A stretch of DNA of 64,000 nucleotides. Source: JBBSBL01 sp046330255. GTDB lineage: Bacteria; Actinomycetota; Thermoleophilia; Solirubrobacterales; Solirubrobacteraceae. Position numbers and translations under genes: made by a program. The DNA lies in assembly GCA_046330255.1 (NCBI GenBank), contig JAXLTC010000001.1, positions 682,001 to 746,000 of the forward strand, read 5' to 3'. This document shows positions 43,510 through 51,489 of the stretch, piece after piece (the stretch's first letter is position 1; each line of letters begins with the position of its first letter). The notes beneath the pieces were generated by a model that searched no databases, was not told where the DNA came from, and worked only from the letters and a program-made list of their open reading frames with translations.

Positions 43510-45203
43510 ACGAGCTCCGCGTCGGTGACGATCTCCACGAGCGAGGGCCCTCGGTGCTGCAGGCCGCGTGCGATCGCGCCCGCCACGTCCTCACGGCGGG
43601 CGACCCGCTCGCCGTGCGCGCCGCAGATGTCCGCCCAGGCGGCGAAGTCGGGGTTGTGGAGGGATGTCTGCCAGACGTCCCACTCGCCCGCCCGCTGCTC
43701 CTTGCTGATCTTGCCGAGCTGCCCGTTGTTCAGCAGCACGTGGGTGATGTCGAGGTCGTGGCGCACGGCGGTCGTGAGCTCGGCCATGTACTGCGCGTAG
43801 CCGCCGTCCCCGGTCACGGCGACGATCTTACGGTCGGGGGCGGCCGCCGCGGCGCCGATCGCCGCCGGGTAGGCGAACCCGATCGAGCCGAGGTAGCCCG
43901 ACATCAGGACGTCCTGGTCCGAGCCGCACTCGAAGTAGCGGCCGAACGAGTAGGCGTGGTTGCCGACGTCGACCGCGATCACCGCGCCGTCGGGGACCTG
44001 CTCGGAGAGCGCGGCGAAGACGCACGCGGAGTTCACTCCGGCTCCCCGATCGTCGCGGGCGCGGCTCTCCTTCTCGGCCCTCCAGATCGCGCGTCGCGCG
44101 GCGACGTCGGCGGCCTGATCGTCGCGCCCGGGCGGCGGCCCCGGCGGCAGCGCGCCCGCGAGCGCCGCGACGGTGACCCCGATCTCTCCCCACACGGGCA
44201 CCCTCACCGCGTGGACGCGGCCGAGCTGCGCGGGGTCGAGATCGACCTGCACGATCGGCTTGCCCGCGTAGATGCCGGTGTGATTCGAGAACGACGCGCC
44301 GAGGACGAGCATCAGGTCGGACTCGTTCATCAGCCAGCTGGCGACCGGCGTTCCCGAGCGGCCGAGCACGCCGGCGGCAAGCGGGTGCTCGTCCGCGATC
44401 AGCCCCTTCGCCTTGAAGGTCGTGATCAGCGGCGCGCCGAGCTGCTCGGCGAGCGCGACCACGGCCTCGCGGTGCTCGCGCGCCCCCTGCCCCGCGACGA
44501 TCACCGGCCGGCGCGCCTCGCGGAGCAGCGCGAGCGCGTCCGCCAGCGCGCGCTCCGGAGGAGCGATCCCGCGGTCGCCGATGCGCCCTTCCGGGGATCC
44601 GGGCCGCGAGTCCGGGGGCGCCGGCAGCGTCTGGACCTCGTCGGGGAAGATCAGGTGCGCGACGCCGGGACTCAGCAGCGCGTTCTTCGCCGCGAGGCTC
44701 ATGAGCTCGGCGTGGTCGCTGGTGTGCAGGACCGTCTGGCTCCACGCGGCGACCGTGCCGAACGCGCCGGCGAGGTCGACCTCCTGGAACGCTCCGGGAC
44801 CGAGGACCTGGGCATCCACCTGACCGGTGAGCGCGAGCACCGGGGAGCGGTCGACCTTCGCGTCCCACAGGCCGGTCAGCAGATTGGTGGCGCCGGGCCC
44901 GGCGATCGTCAGGCAGGCCGCCGGGCGCCCGGTCAGCTTGCCGTAGGCCGAGGCGGCGAACGCGGCCGCGCCCTCGTGGCGGATCCCGATGAACTCGAGC
45001 TTCCCCGCCTCCTCCTGGCGGCGGATCGCGTCCGCCAGGCCGAGGTTCGAGTGGCCGACCATCCCGAACACGTGGCGCACGCCCCAGGCCACCATGGTCT
45101 CGGCCATGAGGTCGGAGACCGTGCGCTCGTGCGGCGGATCGGGGGCCAGCCCGACGTAGACACCGTCCTCGCGGACCTCCAGCGGGTAGGACGGGACCGC
45201 GTC
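43506..45203 (-). CDS. TPP-dependent enzyme, C-terminal part of a frameshifted Rieske-TPP fusion
   Basis: About 565 codons. Acetolactate-synthase/pyruvate-oxidase-like architecture: N-terminal Pyr domain with the activating Glu in GIRHEGAAAFAASAYGKLTG and AGPGATNLLTG; a central FAD/DHS-like domain (RRPVIVAGQGA, LGASFSNHTGIY); and the C-terminal PP domain with VTGDGGYAQYM and LNNGQLGKIS binding Mg-TPP. The frame runs up to 45203, where DAVPSYPLEVREDG is clearly the last part of a Rieske domain, so translation must come from the upstream frame. One missing base there breaks the gene. No convincing independent start exists. Substrate unknown. Confidence 0.82.
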   Translation of the reverse strand, partial: DAVPSYPLEVREDGVYVGLAPDPPHERTVSDLMAETMVAWGVRHVFGMVGHSNLGLADAIRRQEEAGKLEFIGIRHEGAAAFAASAYGKLTGRPAACLTIAGPGATNLLTGLWDAKVDRSPVLALTGQVDAQVLGPGAFQEVDLAGAFGTVAAWSQTVLHTSDHAELMSLAAKNALLSPGVAHLIFPDEVQTLPAPPDSRPGSPEGRIGDRGIAPPERALADALALLREARRPVIVAGQGAREHREAVVALAEQLGAPLITTFKAKGLIADEHPLAAGVLGRSGTPVASWLMNESDLMLVLGASFSNHTGIYAGKPIVQVDLDPAQLGRVHAVRVPVWGEIGVTVAALAGALPPGPPPGRDDQAADVAARRAIWRAEKESRARDDRGAGVNSACVFAALSEQVPDGAVIAVDVGNHAYSFGRYFECGSDQDVLMSGYLGSIGFAYPAAIGAAAAAPDRKIVAVTGDGGYAQYMAELTTAVRHDLDITHVLLNNGQLGKISKEQRAGEWDVWQTSLHNPDFAAWADICGAHGERVARREDVAGAIARGLQHRGPSLVEIVTDAELV

Positions 45204-45472
45204 TCGAACGGCGACTCGCCGGTCAGCGGGCAGTAGTCGTATCCGTGCCAGGGGCAGCGGAGCATCCCGCGCTCGATCGACCCCTCGCCGAGCGGGCCGC
45301 CCTGGTGCGGGCAGCGGTTGGACAGCGCCGCCCACTCACCGTCGACGTGCGTCAGCGCGAGCGAGTGGCGTCCGGCTGTGACCGTGGCGACGCGACCCTC
45401 GGGCAGGTCGTCCGTTCCCGCGACCCGATGCCACTCGAGCGCCCCGTTCGCCGTCGCCTCACTCGCCGCCAT
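45204..45472 (-). pseudogene. Rieske [2Fe-2S] domain, N-terminal part of the same fusion
   Basis: ATG 45472 is preceded by GGAGGAGG 5 bases upstream. The reading frame gives MAASEATANGALEWHR, then the two cluster motifs CPHQGG (Cys, His) and CPWHGYDY (Cys, His), ending PLTGESPF. The next codons should read DDAVPSYPLEV; the DNA has TTCGA-GACGCGGTC, lacking one base, which puts the rest in another frame. Adding one C at about 45204 restores PFDDAVPSYPLEV. The Rieske domain would feed or drain electrons to the TPP/flavin enzyme. Sequencing error or true mutation cannot be separated here. Confidence 0.75.
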
Positions 45473-45524
45473 GACCGCCTCCTCCGATTGGGCTTGCGCG
45501 CACTCCGTCCCTCGGCGCGTCCGA

Positions 45525-45540
45525 GCGTTTCGCGAAACGC
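45525..45540. promoter_or_regulatory. 16-base perfect palindrome, candidate operator
   Basis: GCGTTTCGCGAAACGC lies between the divergent Rieske-TPP gene and the gene at 45568, 27 bases before the latter. It is AT-richer than its surroundings and well placed to regulate both. Confidence 0.5.
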
Positions 45541-45567
45541 CGCGACCGCTCGCGGGACGACTGGCGC

Positions 45568-46491
45568 ATGAACGACCCTCGCGCAGAAGCAGTCGAGCGC
45601 CTCGGCGGCCACTACGACGCGCGCGTGCTCGAGCCGTCGCCGCCGGCCGTCACGACCGGTCCGTGGTTCGCCGACGACCCGGTCGCGCGCGGCGAGCCGA
45701 ACGGCCGGGCCGTGGTCTCTCCCGTATCCACCGGGGACGTGACGTGGGCCGAGCTCGGGGCCCGGGACGCGGCGCTGGCCGCCTGGTGCGAGGAGCGCTG
45801 GCTGGGGCCGTGGCGCCGCCTCGAGGCCGCTCCCGGCGATCTCGTGCGGACGCGGGAGGCCCTGCATCGGCTGGGGGAGCGGGTGCTGTCCCCGGCCCGG
45901 GCCGCGGCGAACGGGAAGATCGCGCTGCGCTGGACGCGCGGCGGGTTCGGCACGCCGTTCTACGGGCAGGACGAGCAGCTGCGCGTGGACGGCGTCGACC
46001 TGGTGCGCGTCGCCGCCGGCAAGGAGAGGCGCGCGCCGATCACGACGCTCGCCGAAGCGGCGCGGCTGGCCGGCGTCCCGATCGAGGGCGAGGCGGGCGA
46101 GCTGCACGCCGATCCCGCCTCCGCCGCGTTCCTGGGCGACTGGTTCGGCTTCGCGGCGTCGGTGCTGGAGGAGCTGCGGGCCACGGCCGGGCCGGAGCTC
46201 GAGCCCTCGCGCGTGCAGCTGTGGCCGGAGCATTTCGACATGGCGGTCGAGCTCGGCGGCGAGGCGGACGGCCGGCGTGCGGGCTACGGCCTCTCTCCCG
46301 GTGACGGTCTGCACCCGGAGCCCTACGCCTACGTCGTGCCGTGGCGCGCGCCCGCGCCCGACGGGCGGCTCTGGAACGCGAGCGCGTTCGCCGGCGCCGA
46401 GCTCCCCTACGCCGAGCTGCTCGCCGCGCCGGACCAGCGCGCGCTGGCGCTCGGCTTCATGCGCGAGCGGCTGGCCGCGCTCACGGGTTGA
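45568..46491 (+). CDS. Conserved-looking protein of unknown function
   Basis: 307 residues, soluble, no recognised family. Blocks that look constrained are GKIALRWTRGGFGTPFYG, LGDWFGFAASVLEELR, VQLWPEHFDMAVELG and YGLSPGDGLHPEPYAYVVPW. The His/Asp/Glu-rich last two suggest a metal or ligand site. No signal peptide. It starts 95 bases from the divergent Rieske-TPP gene and shares its palindromic operator candidate. The 3 prime end overlaps the vapC-like gene by 11 bases in convergent orientation. Confidence 0.75.
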   Translation: MNDPRAEAVERLGGHYDARVLEPSPPAVTTGPWFADDPVARGEPNGRAVVSPVSTGDVTWAELGARDAALAAWCEERWLGPWRRLEAAPGDLVRTREALHRLGERVLSPARAAANGKIALRWTRGGFGTPFYGQDEQLRVDGVDLVRVAAGKERRAPITTLAEAARLAGVPIEGEAGELHADPASAAFLGDWFGFAASVLEELRATAGPELEPSRVQLWPEHFDMAVELGGEADGRRAGYGLSPGDGLHPEPYAYVVPWRAPAPDGRLWNASAFAGAELPYAELLAAPDQRALALGFMRERLAALTG

Positions 46492-46939
46492 GCGGCCCCA
46501 GCGCGGCGGGCAGCAGCGCGTGCCCGCGCTCCGCGGCGGCCTCGCGCAGGCCGTGGTCGAAGCAAGCGAAGGCCTCGATCTCCACACCGGCGTCGATCGC
46601 GGTCTCCAGCGAGGCGAGCTGGATCGCGTCGTAGGCGCGCAGCGGCAGCGCCCTAGCGATCGCGGCCGCCCGCTCGAGCAGCTCGATCCCGGCGCCGATC
46701 ACCACGAAGCGACGGGCGATGCCCGGCGCGCCGTACCAGTCGAGCCCGAAGTCGGCATGGGTGTCCCGCAGCTCCTGCGCGTCGGTGCCGGCTTCCCGTC
46801 CCTTCCGTGCGAGCGCCGCCGTCACCTCGACCCGCGCGACTGCGCTCGCGCCGAGGTGCTCGATGCCGCGAACGAGACCCGCGCCCGGCTCGTCGGCGTA
46901 GAGCTTCACCAGCGCGGAGGAGTCCGCGAAGACCGTCAG
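46481..46939 (-). CDS. vapC: PIN-domain RNase toxin, VapC-like, probable CTG start
   Basis: 152 residues if translation starts at CTG 46939, which forms a CTGA overlap with the antitoxin stop. The next start, GTG 46909, would remove TVFADSSAL and with it the first catalytic Asp, so CTG is preferred. PIN acidic residues: FADSSALVKLY, AVARVEVTAAL, RAYDAIQLAS and FDHGLREAA. It would be a Mg-dependent endoribonuclease neutralised by the cognate RHH protein. No ATG, GTG or TTG occurs in frame between the antitoxin stop and the required Asp. Confidence 0.85.
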   Translation of the reverse strand: MTVFADSSALVKLYADEPGAGLVRGIEHLGASAVARVEVTAALARKGREAGTDAQELRDTHADFGLDWYGAPGIARRFVVIGAGIELLERAAAIARALPLRAYDAIQLASLETAIDAGVEIEAFACFDHGLREAAAERGHALLPAALGPLNP

Positions 46940-47241
46940 CGTCGACCCTCGGACACGTAATCGGAGAGCGGCTTGCCCTGGCCGAGACTCCGGCGCGCCC
47001 GCGCCAGCGCCTCCTCGGAGGGGCGCACCAGGCCCGGCGGCGGCGGCCCGGGGTCGTACAGCACCCCGGCCGCGCGCAGCTTGGCCCGCGCCCGCTCAAC
47101 CGGGTCGTCGGAGTCCGCGCCCGAGACCTCGCGGCGCAGCGCGTCCGCGGCGAGCGCGTTGACGCTCGTCTCGCGCGCGGCCGCCTCGCGCTTCAGCGCG
47201 TCGGCGAGGTCGTCGTCGAGGCGGAGGGTGACCTGGCGCAT
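46936..47241 (-). CDS. vapB: Ribbon-helix-helix antitoxin, VapB-like
   Basis: 101 residues. The first 45 residues form an RHH DNA-binding motif (MRQVTLRLDDDLADALKREA and ETSVNALAADALRREV). The rest is Pro/Arg-rich and would wrap the PIN toxin, ending GKPLSDYVSEGRR. The unit is expected to repress its own promoter; the short region upstream (47242-47265) contains ATGTCATGGTAGCAATCACGACAT in outline, with the half-sites ATGTC and GACAT forming a candidate operator. Confidence 0.88.
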   Translation of the reverse strand: MRQVTLRLDDDLADALKREAAARETSVNALAADALRREVSGADSDDPVERARAKLRAAGVLYDPGPPPPGLVRPSEEALARARRSLGQGKPLSDYVSEGRR

Positions 47242-47243
47242 GA

Positions 47244-47266
47244 TGTCATGGTAGCAATCACGACAT
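47244..47266. promoter_or_regulatory. Candidate operator of the vapBC unit
   Basis: ATGTC and GACAT half-sites flank the AT-rich spacer ATGGTAGCAATCAC just before the vapB ATG. The site is AT-rich compared with its surroundings and lies where RHH antitoxins usually bind. Confidence 0.35.
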
Positions 47267-47976
47267 CACCTCCCCGCCGCGGCCTGGTCGACGACCAGCT
47301 CGGTGCGATCCGCCGGCAGCAGGCTGGCCGGGACGGCGCGCGCGGGACCGGCCTGGATGCCGCGCACCGCTCCGGCCTTGCCGGCGCCGGAGGCGAGCAC
47401 CACGAGCGCGCGGGCGGCGCCCAGCAGCCCGAGGCTCATCGTGACGCGGTCCGGCGGCGGCTTCGGGGAGCCGTGCACGGGCAGGCAGAGCGCCTCGCGC
47501 ACGTCAAGCGTCGCAGCGCCGGGGAAGAGCGAGGCCGTGTGGCCGTCCTCGCCCAGGCCCTGCAGCGCGAGGTCGAGTGCGGGAATCCCGGCTTGCGGAT
47601 CCGAAGGCCCGATCACCGCCCGCAGCTCGCCCTCGTAGCGCTCGGCCGCGGCCTCGGCGCCCAGCTCGCCGGCGACGCGGTGGACCTGCTCGCCCGGGAT
47701 CGCCGCGCGCGCGAGCAGGCTCTCGCGCACCATCCGGTAGTTGGACTCGGCGTCGTCGGGGTCCACGCAGCGCTCGTCCCCGAACCACAGGTGGACGCCG
47801 CCCCAGTCCTCGACAAGCGCGGCGAGGGCCTCGTAGGCGGCGCGCGGCGTGTTGCCGCCGGCGAGCGCCACGTGCGCGACGCCGCGCTCCGCGCGCGCGG
47901 CGTCGATCGCGGCGGCCATCCGCTCGGCGGCGATCGCGGCGGCGCCCGCGGCGTCCGGCGCGACCGTCTCCCTCAC
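47266..47976 (-). CDS. pgl: 6-phosphogluconolactonase
   Basis: 236 residues from GTG, overlapping the rpiB stop (GTGA). It hydrolyses 6-phosphogluconolactone in the oxidative pentose phosphate pathway. Family blocks: LAGGNTPRAAYEAL, VHLWFGDERCVDPDDAESNYRMV (in part), LDLALQGLGEDGHTASLFPG. The lactonase belongs with rpiB and transketolase in the same operon. No zwf is present in the window. Confidence 0.94.
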   Translation of the reverse strand: MRETVAPDAAGAAAIAAERMAAAIDAARAERGVAHVALAGGNTPRAAYEALAALVEDWGGVHLWFGDERCVDPDDAESNYRMVRESLLARAAIPGEQVHRVAGELGAEAAAERYEGELRAVIGPSDPQAGIPALDLALQGLGEDGHTASLFPGAATLDVREALCLPVHGSPKPPPDRVTMSLGLLGAARALVVLASGAGKAGAVRGIQAGPARAVPASLLPADRTELVVDQAAAGR

Positions 47977-48434
47977 GTGATCCCGTCCAGCTCGGCGGCG
48001 AGGCCCTCGCGCTCGATCTCGAGCACCTTCGCGAGCCTGCGCACATGCCGCTCCTCGCCGCTGAAGCGCGCGCTCGCCCAGCGGGTCACGAGCTCGCCCG
48101 CGACCACCGGGCCGATCACGCGCGCCCCGAGGCAGAGCACGTTCACGTCGTCGTGCTCGACGGCCTGGTGGGCGGTGTACTCGTCGTGGATCGCCTGGGC
48201 CCGCACGCCCTCGATCTTGCAGGCCGCGACCGCGACGCCGGCGCCCGACCCGCACACCAGCACGCCGCGCTCGCAGTCCCCGCCCGCGACCGCGGAGCCG
48301 ACCGTCAGCGCGATGTCGGGGTAGTCGTCGGCCACGCCGAGATCGACCGGCTCGTGGCCGGCGGCGCGCAGCGCGTCCGCGACGATCTCCCGCAGCGGCG
48401 TGCCCGCGTGGTCACATCCGACCGCGACCCTCAT
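47973..48434 (-). CDS. rpiB: Ribose-5-phosphate isomerase B
   Basis: 153 residues. RpiB/LacAB fold: AVGCDHAGTPLRE, DYPDIALTVGSAVAGGDCERGVLVCGSGAGVAVAACK in outline with the catalytic Cys in VCGSGAG, HDEYTAHQAVEHDDVNVLCLGARVIG in part. Interconverts ribose 5-phosphate and ribulose 5-phosphate. Starts and stops overlap its neighbours by 4 bases (transketolase before, lactonase after). Confidence 0.95.
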   Translation of the reverse strand: MRVAVGCDHAGTPLREIVADALRAAGHEPVDLGVADDYPDIALTVGSAVAGGDCERGVLVCGSGAGVAVAACKIEGVRAQAIHDEYTAHQAVEHDDVNVLCLGARVIGPVVAGELVTRWASARFSGEERHVRRLAKVLEIEREGLAAELDGIT

Positions 48435-50449
48435 CGCCCGGCCGCCTTGCGTGCGGTCGCCGCGACCGCCTCGGGCGTGAAGCCGAGGCGCTCGAGGATC
48501 ACCTTGTACGGCGCGGAGGCGCCGAAGCGGTCGATCGTGACCGTCGCGCCCCCCTCACCGACCCAGCGGCACCAGCCCATCGATGTGCCGAGCTCGACCG
48601 CCACGCGCGCCGGACCGCCCGGCGGCAGGACGGAGTCGCGGTAGGAGGCGGGCTGCGCGGCGAAGCGCTCCCAGCACGGCATCGAGACCACCCGCGCGCT
48701 GATGCCGTCGCGCTCGAGCACGTCGGCGGCCGCGTCGCAGAGCGCGACCTCGGTGCCGGTCCCGATCAGCACGACGTCGGGATCCCCGGAGTCCGGGTCG
48801 CGGTAGGCGTAGGCGCCGCGCTCGACCGCGTCGTCCGGCACCCGCGCCGCATCGAGCTCCGGAGTGCCCTGGCGCGAGAGCACGAGCGCGACGGGGTTCG
48901 AGGGTCGGGTCAGCGCCCAGCGCCACGCCTGGCAGGCCTCGGTCATGTCCGCCGGCCTGATCACCTCGAGGTGCGGCATCGCGCGCAGCGCGGCGAGCTG
49001 CTCGACCGGCTGGTGGGTCGGGCCGTCCTCGCCGAGCGCGACGGAGTCGTGCGTGAAGACGAAGACCGAGGGGATCTCCATCAGCGCCGCCAGGCGGATC
49101 GAGGGCCGCATGTAGTCCGAGAACGTGAAGAACGTGGCGCCGAAGGCGCGCAGGCCGCACAGCGTCATGCCGTTGACGATCCCGCCCATGGCGTGCTCGC
49201 GCACGCCGAAGTGCAGGTTGCGGGCACGGAAGCTGTGGTGCAGGAACTCCTCGCCGCCCTCGATGTGGGTCTTGGTCGAGCCGGTCAGGTCGGCGTCCCC
49301 GCCGACCAGTTCCGGCACCAGCGGGGCGAGCCAGTTGAGCGCCTTCCCGGCCGACGCGCGCGTCGCGACCGACTCGCCCCGCTCCGGCCGCTGCGGCAGC
49401 GGCGCGTCGAGGACCGCCTGCGGCGGGCGGCGCTCGACGAAGGCGCGCTCGAACTCGCGCGCGAGCTCGCCCTGGTCCGCGGCCCAGGTCTCGTAGCGCT
49501 CATCCCACTCCGCGTGCAGGGCGGCGCCGCGCTCGCGCACCGCGGCGAAGCGCTCGCGCACCTCGTCCGGGACCAGGAACTCCGGCTCGAGCGGCCAGCC
49601 CAGCGCCTCCTTGGTGAGGCGCACCTCGTCGGCGCCGAGCGGCTCGCCGTGGGCGTGGTAGGTGTCCTGCTTGTTGGGCGAGCCGTAGCCGATGTGGGTG
49701 TGCAGCACGATCAGCGACGGACGATCGGTGACTGCGCGAGCCTCCTCGAGCGCCAGCCGGATGTCCTGGAGGCTCTCGCCGTCCTCCACCTCGCTGACGT
49801 GCCAGCCGTAGGCCTCGAAGCGTGCGCCGACGTCCTCGCGGAACGCCAGGTCGGTCGGCCCCGCGAGCTGCACGTGGTTGGAGTCGTAGACGCCGACCAG
49901 GTTGCCGAGGCCGAGCGTGCCGGCCAGCGAAGCGGCCTCCGAGGCGATCCCCTCCTGCAGGTCGCCGTCCCCGCACTGGAAGTAGGTGCACCAGTCGACG
50001 AACTCCTCGCCGGCGCGGTTGTAGCGCTCGCCCATCCAGGCGCGCGCGACCGCGAAGCCGACGGCGTTCGCCACCCCCTGGCCGAGCGGGCCGGTGGTCG
50101 CCTCGATGCCGGGCACGATCCCGTACTCCGGGTGCCCCGGCGTGCGGCTCTCCCACTGGCGGAAGCTCTCGAGGTCCTCCATCGTGAGGTCGTAGCCGCA
50201 GAGGTGCAGCAGCGCGTACTGGAGCATCGAGCCGTGGCCGCCGGAGAGCACGAAGCGGTCGCGGCCGGGCCAGCGCGGATCGCCCGGGTCGTGGCGCAGG
50301 ACCTCGGTGTAGAGGACGTAGCCGAACGGCGCCAGGCCCATCGGCGCGCCGGGGTGCCCCGAGTTGGCCTTCTGGACGGCGTCGACCGCCAGGAACCGGA
50401 TCGTGTTGACGGCGAGGGTGTCGAGCGCGCTCTCGGCTGTGGCTGTCAT
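48431..50449 (-). CDS. tkt: Transketolase
   Basis: 672 residues, start MTATAESALDTLAVNTIRFL. TPP-dependent transfer of two-carbon units. Motifs: HPGAPMGLAPFGYVLY, HGSMLQYALLHL, GPLGQGVANAVGFA, the TPP/Mg site GDGDLQEGIASEAASLAG ending in DSNH, then GDADLTGSTKT, the catalytic Glu in FGVREHAMGGI, and DSVALGEDGPTHQPVEQLAALRA in part. Its start overlaps the ROK kinase stop by 4 bases, putting a sugar kinase directly ahead of the pentose-phosphate genes. Confidence 0.97.
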   Translation of the reverse strand: MTATAESALDTLAVNTIRFLAVDAVQKANSGHPGAPMGLAPFGYVLYTEVLRHDPGDPRWPGRDRFVLSGGHGSMLQYALLHLCGYDLTMEDLESFRQWESRTPGHPEYGIVPGIEATTGPLGQGVANAVGFAVARAWMGERYNRAGEEFVDWCTYFQCGDGDLQEGIASEAASLAGTLGLGNLVGVYDSNHVQLAGPTDLAFREDVGARFEAYGWHVSEVEDGESLQDIRLALEEARAVTDRPSLIVLHTHIGYGSPNKQDTYHAHGEPLGADEVRLTKEALGWPLEPEFLVPDEVRERFAAVRERGAALHAEWDERYETWAADQGELAREFERAFVERRPPQAVLDAPLPQRPERGESVATRASAGKALNWLAPLVPELVGGDADLTGSTKTHIEGGEEFLHHSFRARNLHFGVREHAMGGIVNGMTLCGLRAFGATFFTFSDYMRPSIRLAALMEIPSVFVFTHDSVALGEDGPTHQPVEQLAALRAMPHLEVIRPADMTEACQAWRWALTRPSNPVALVLSRQGTPELDAARVPDDAVERGAYAYRDPDSGDPDVVLIGTGTEVALCDAAADVLERDGISARVVSMPCWERFAAQPASYRDSVLPPGGPARVAVELGTSMGWCRWVGEGGATVTIDRFGASAPYKVILERLGFTPEAVAATARKAAGR

Positions 50450-51444
50450 GTGCCGGTCTCCTCGGGGGCTGTGGGTGTGGACTCTGGGGAGCTGTCGAGC
50501 TCGAGCCGGGCGAGCAGGGCCGCGCCGCGCACCCCGGCCTCCGCGCCGTGTCGGGCGAGGCGGATCTCCGTGCTCTGCCCGACGCCGGGGAGCACGAACC
50601 GCGCCGCGGTCTCGCGCGCGGGCGCCAGCAGCAGCTCGCCCGCGCCCGCGGCCACGCCGCCGCCGATCACGACCTCGAGTGGATCGAGCACGTTGATCGC
50701 GTTCGCGATGCCGACGCCGAGGCGCTCGCCGAGGACCCGCAGCGCGGCGAGCGCGTCGGTGTCGCCGGCGCGCGCCGCCTCGACCGCATCGACGCCCGTG
50801 AGCGCCCGCCCCTCGGACGCGCGGCGCGCGAGCGCGCCGTCGCCGCGCGAGGCCGCGCGCGCGAGCTCTCCCAGCGCGCCGCCCGAGGCCAGCGCCTCGA
50901 GCGAGCCTCGCTGGGGGAACGAGCCGGCGGGAGGCGCGCCCGCGGAGAGGTCGAGCCCGATGATCTGGTGGCCCGCCTCGCCCGCCGCCCCGGTCGCGCC
51001 GCGATACACGCGCCCGCCCAGCACGAGGCCCGCGCCGATGCCGGTCCCGACGGTGAACGCGACGAGGTCCGGAACGGCGAAATGCTCGCCGTCGTGTGCC
51101 TCGGCGAGCGCGGCGACCGTGGCGTCGTTGTCCACGTACACCGGGAGGTCGAGGCGCTCGCGCAGCACCGAGCGCAGCGGAACGTCCTGGAGCGGCACGT
51201 TCACGCTCGAGCGCGCCCTGCCGGTGGAGAACTCGACGACCGACGGGACGCCCAGGCCCACGGCCGCGACGGCCGCCGTGCGGTGGCGCTCCACGAGCGA
51301 TGCGATCTGCTCGAGCAGCGGCTCGGTGCCCGAGCGCTCGGTCGTCACCAGCTCGCGGGACGCGAGCTCCGCGCCCTCGAGCCGCGCGACCGCGATCTTC
51401 GTGCCGCCGACGTCGAGCCCGATCGTGGTGGCGCTCTGCCCCAT
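50446..51444 (-). CDS. ROK-family sugar kinase lacking the zinc motif
   Basis: 332 residues. ASKHA kinase fold: LDVGGTKIAVARL (phosphate 1), VDNDATVAALAEA (catalytic Asp), FTVGTGIGAGLVLGGRVYRG (phosphate 2), GAAGEAGHQII, and VVIGGGVA. ROK proteins usually follow GH with the zinc site CxCGxxGCxE; here that segment reads GAPPAGSFPQRGSLEALASG with no Cys, so zinc is not bound. Glucokinase is the likely activity given the coupled transketolase, rpiB and pgl genes. TAGCAT lies 11 bases before the ATG, making it the operon promoter. Confidence 0.9.
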   Translation of the reverse strand: MGQSATTIGLDVGGTKIAVARLEGAELASRELVTTERSGTEPLLEQIASLVERHRTAAVAAVGLGVPSVVEFSTGRARSSVNVPLQDVPLRSVLRERLDLPVYVDNDATVAALAEAHDGEHFAVPDLVAFTVGTGIGAGLVLGGRVYRGATGAAGEAGHQIIGLDLSAGAPPAGSFPQRGSLEALASGGALGELARAASRGDGALARRASEGRALTGVDAVEAARAGDTDALAALRVLGERLGVGIANAINVLDPLEVVIGGGVAAGAGELLLAPARETAARFVLPGVGQSTEIRLARHGAEAGVRGAALLARLELDSSPESTPTAPEETGT

Positions 51445-51455
51445 CGCGGAGCGGG

Positions 51456-51461
51456 ATGCTA
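51456..51461 (-). promoter_or_regulatory. -10 element, leaderless type, of the pentose-phosphate operon
   Basis: TAGCAT on the minus strand ends 11 bases before the ROK kinase ATG. It would drive ROK-tkt-rpiB-pgl as one transcript. Confidence 0.45.
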
Positions 51462-51489
51462 GTCGGGCGGCAGCGCCCCCGCGCCGCGC

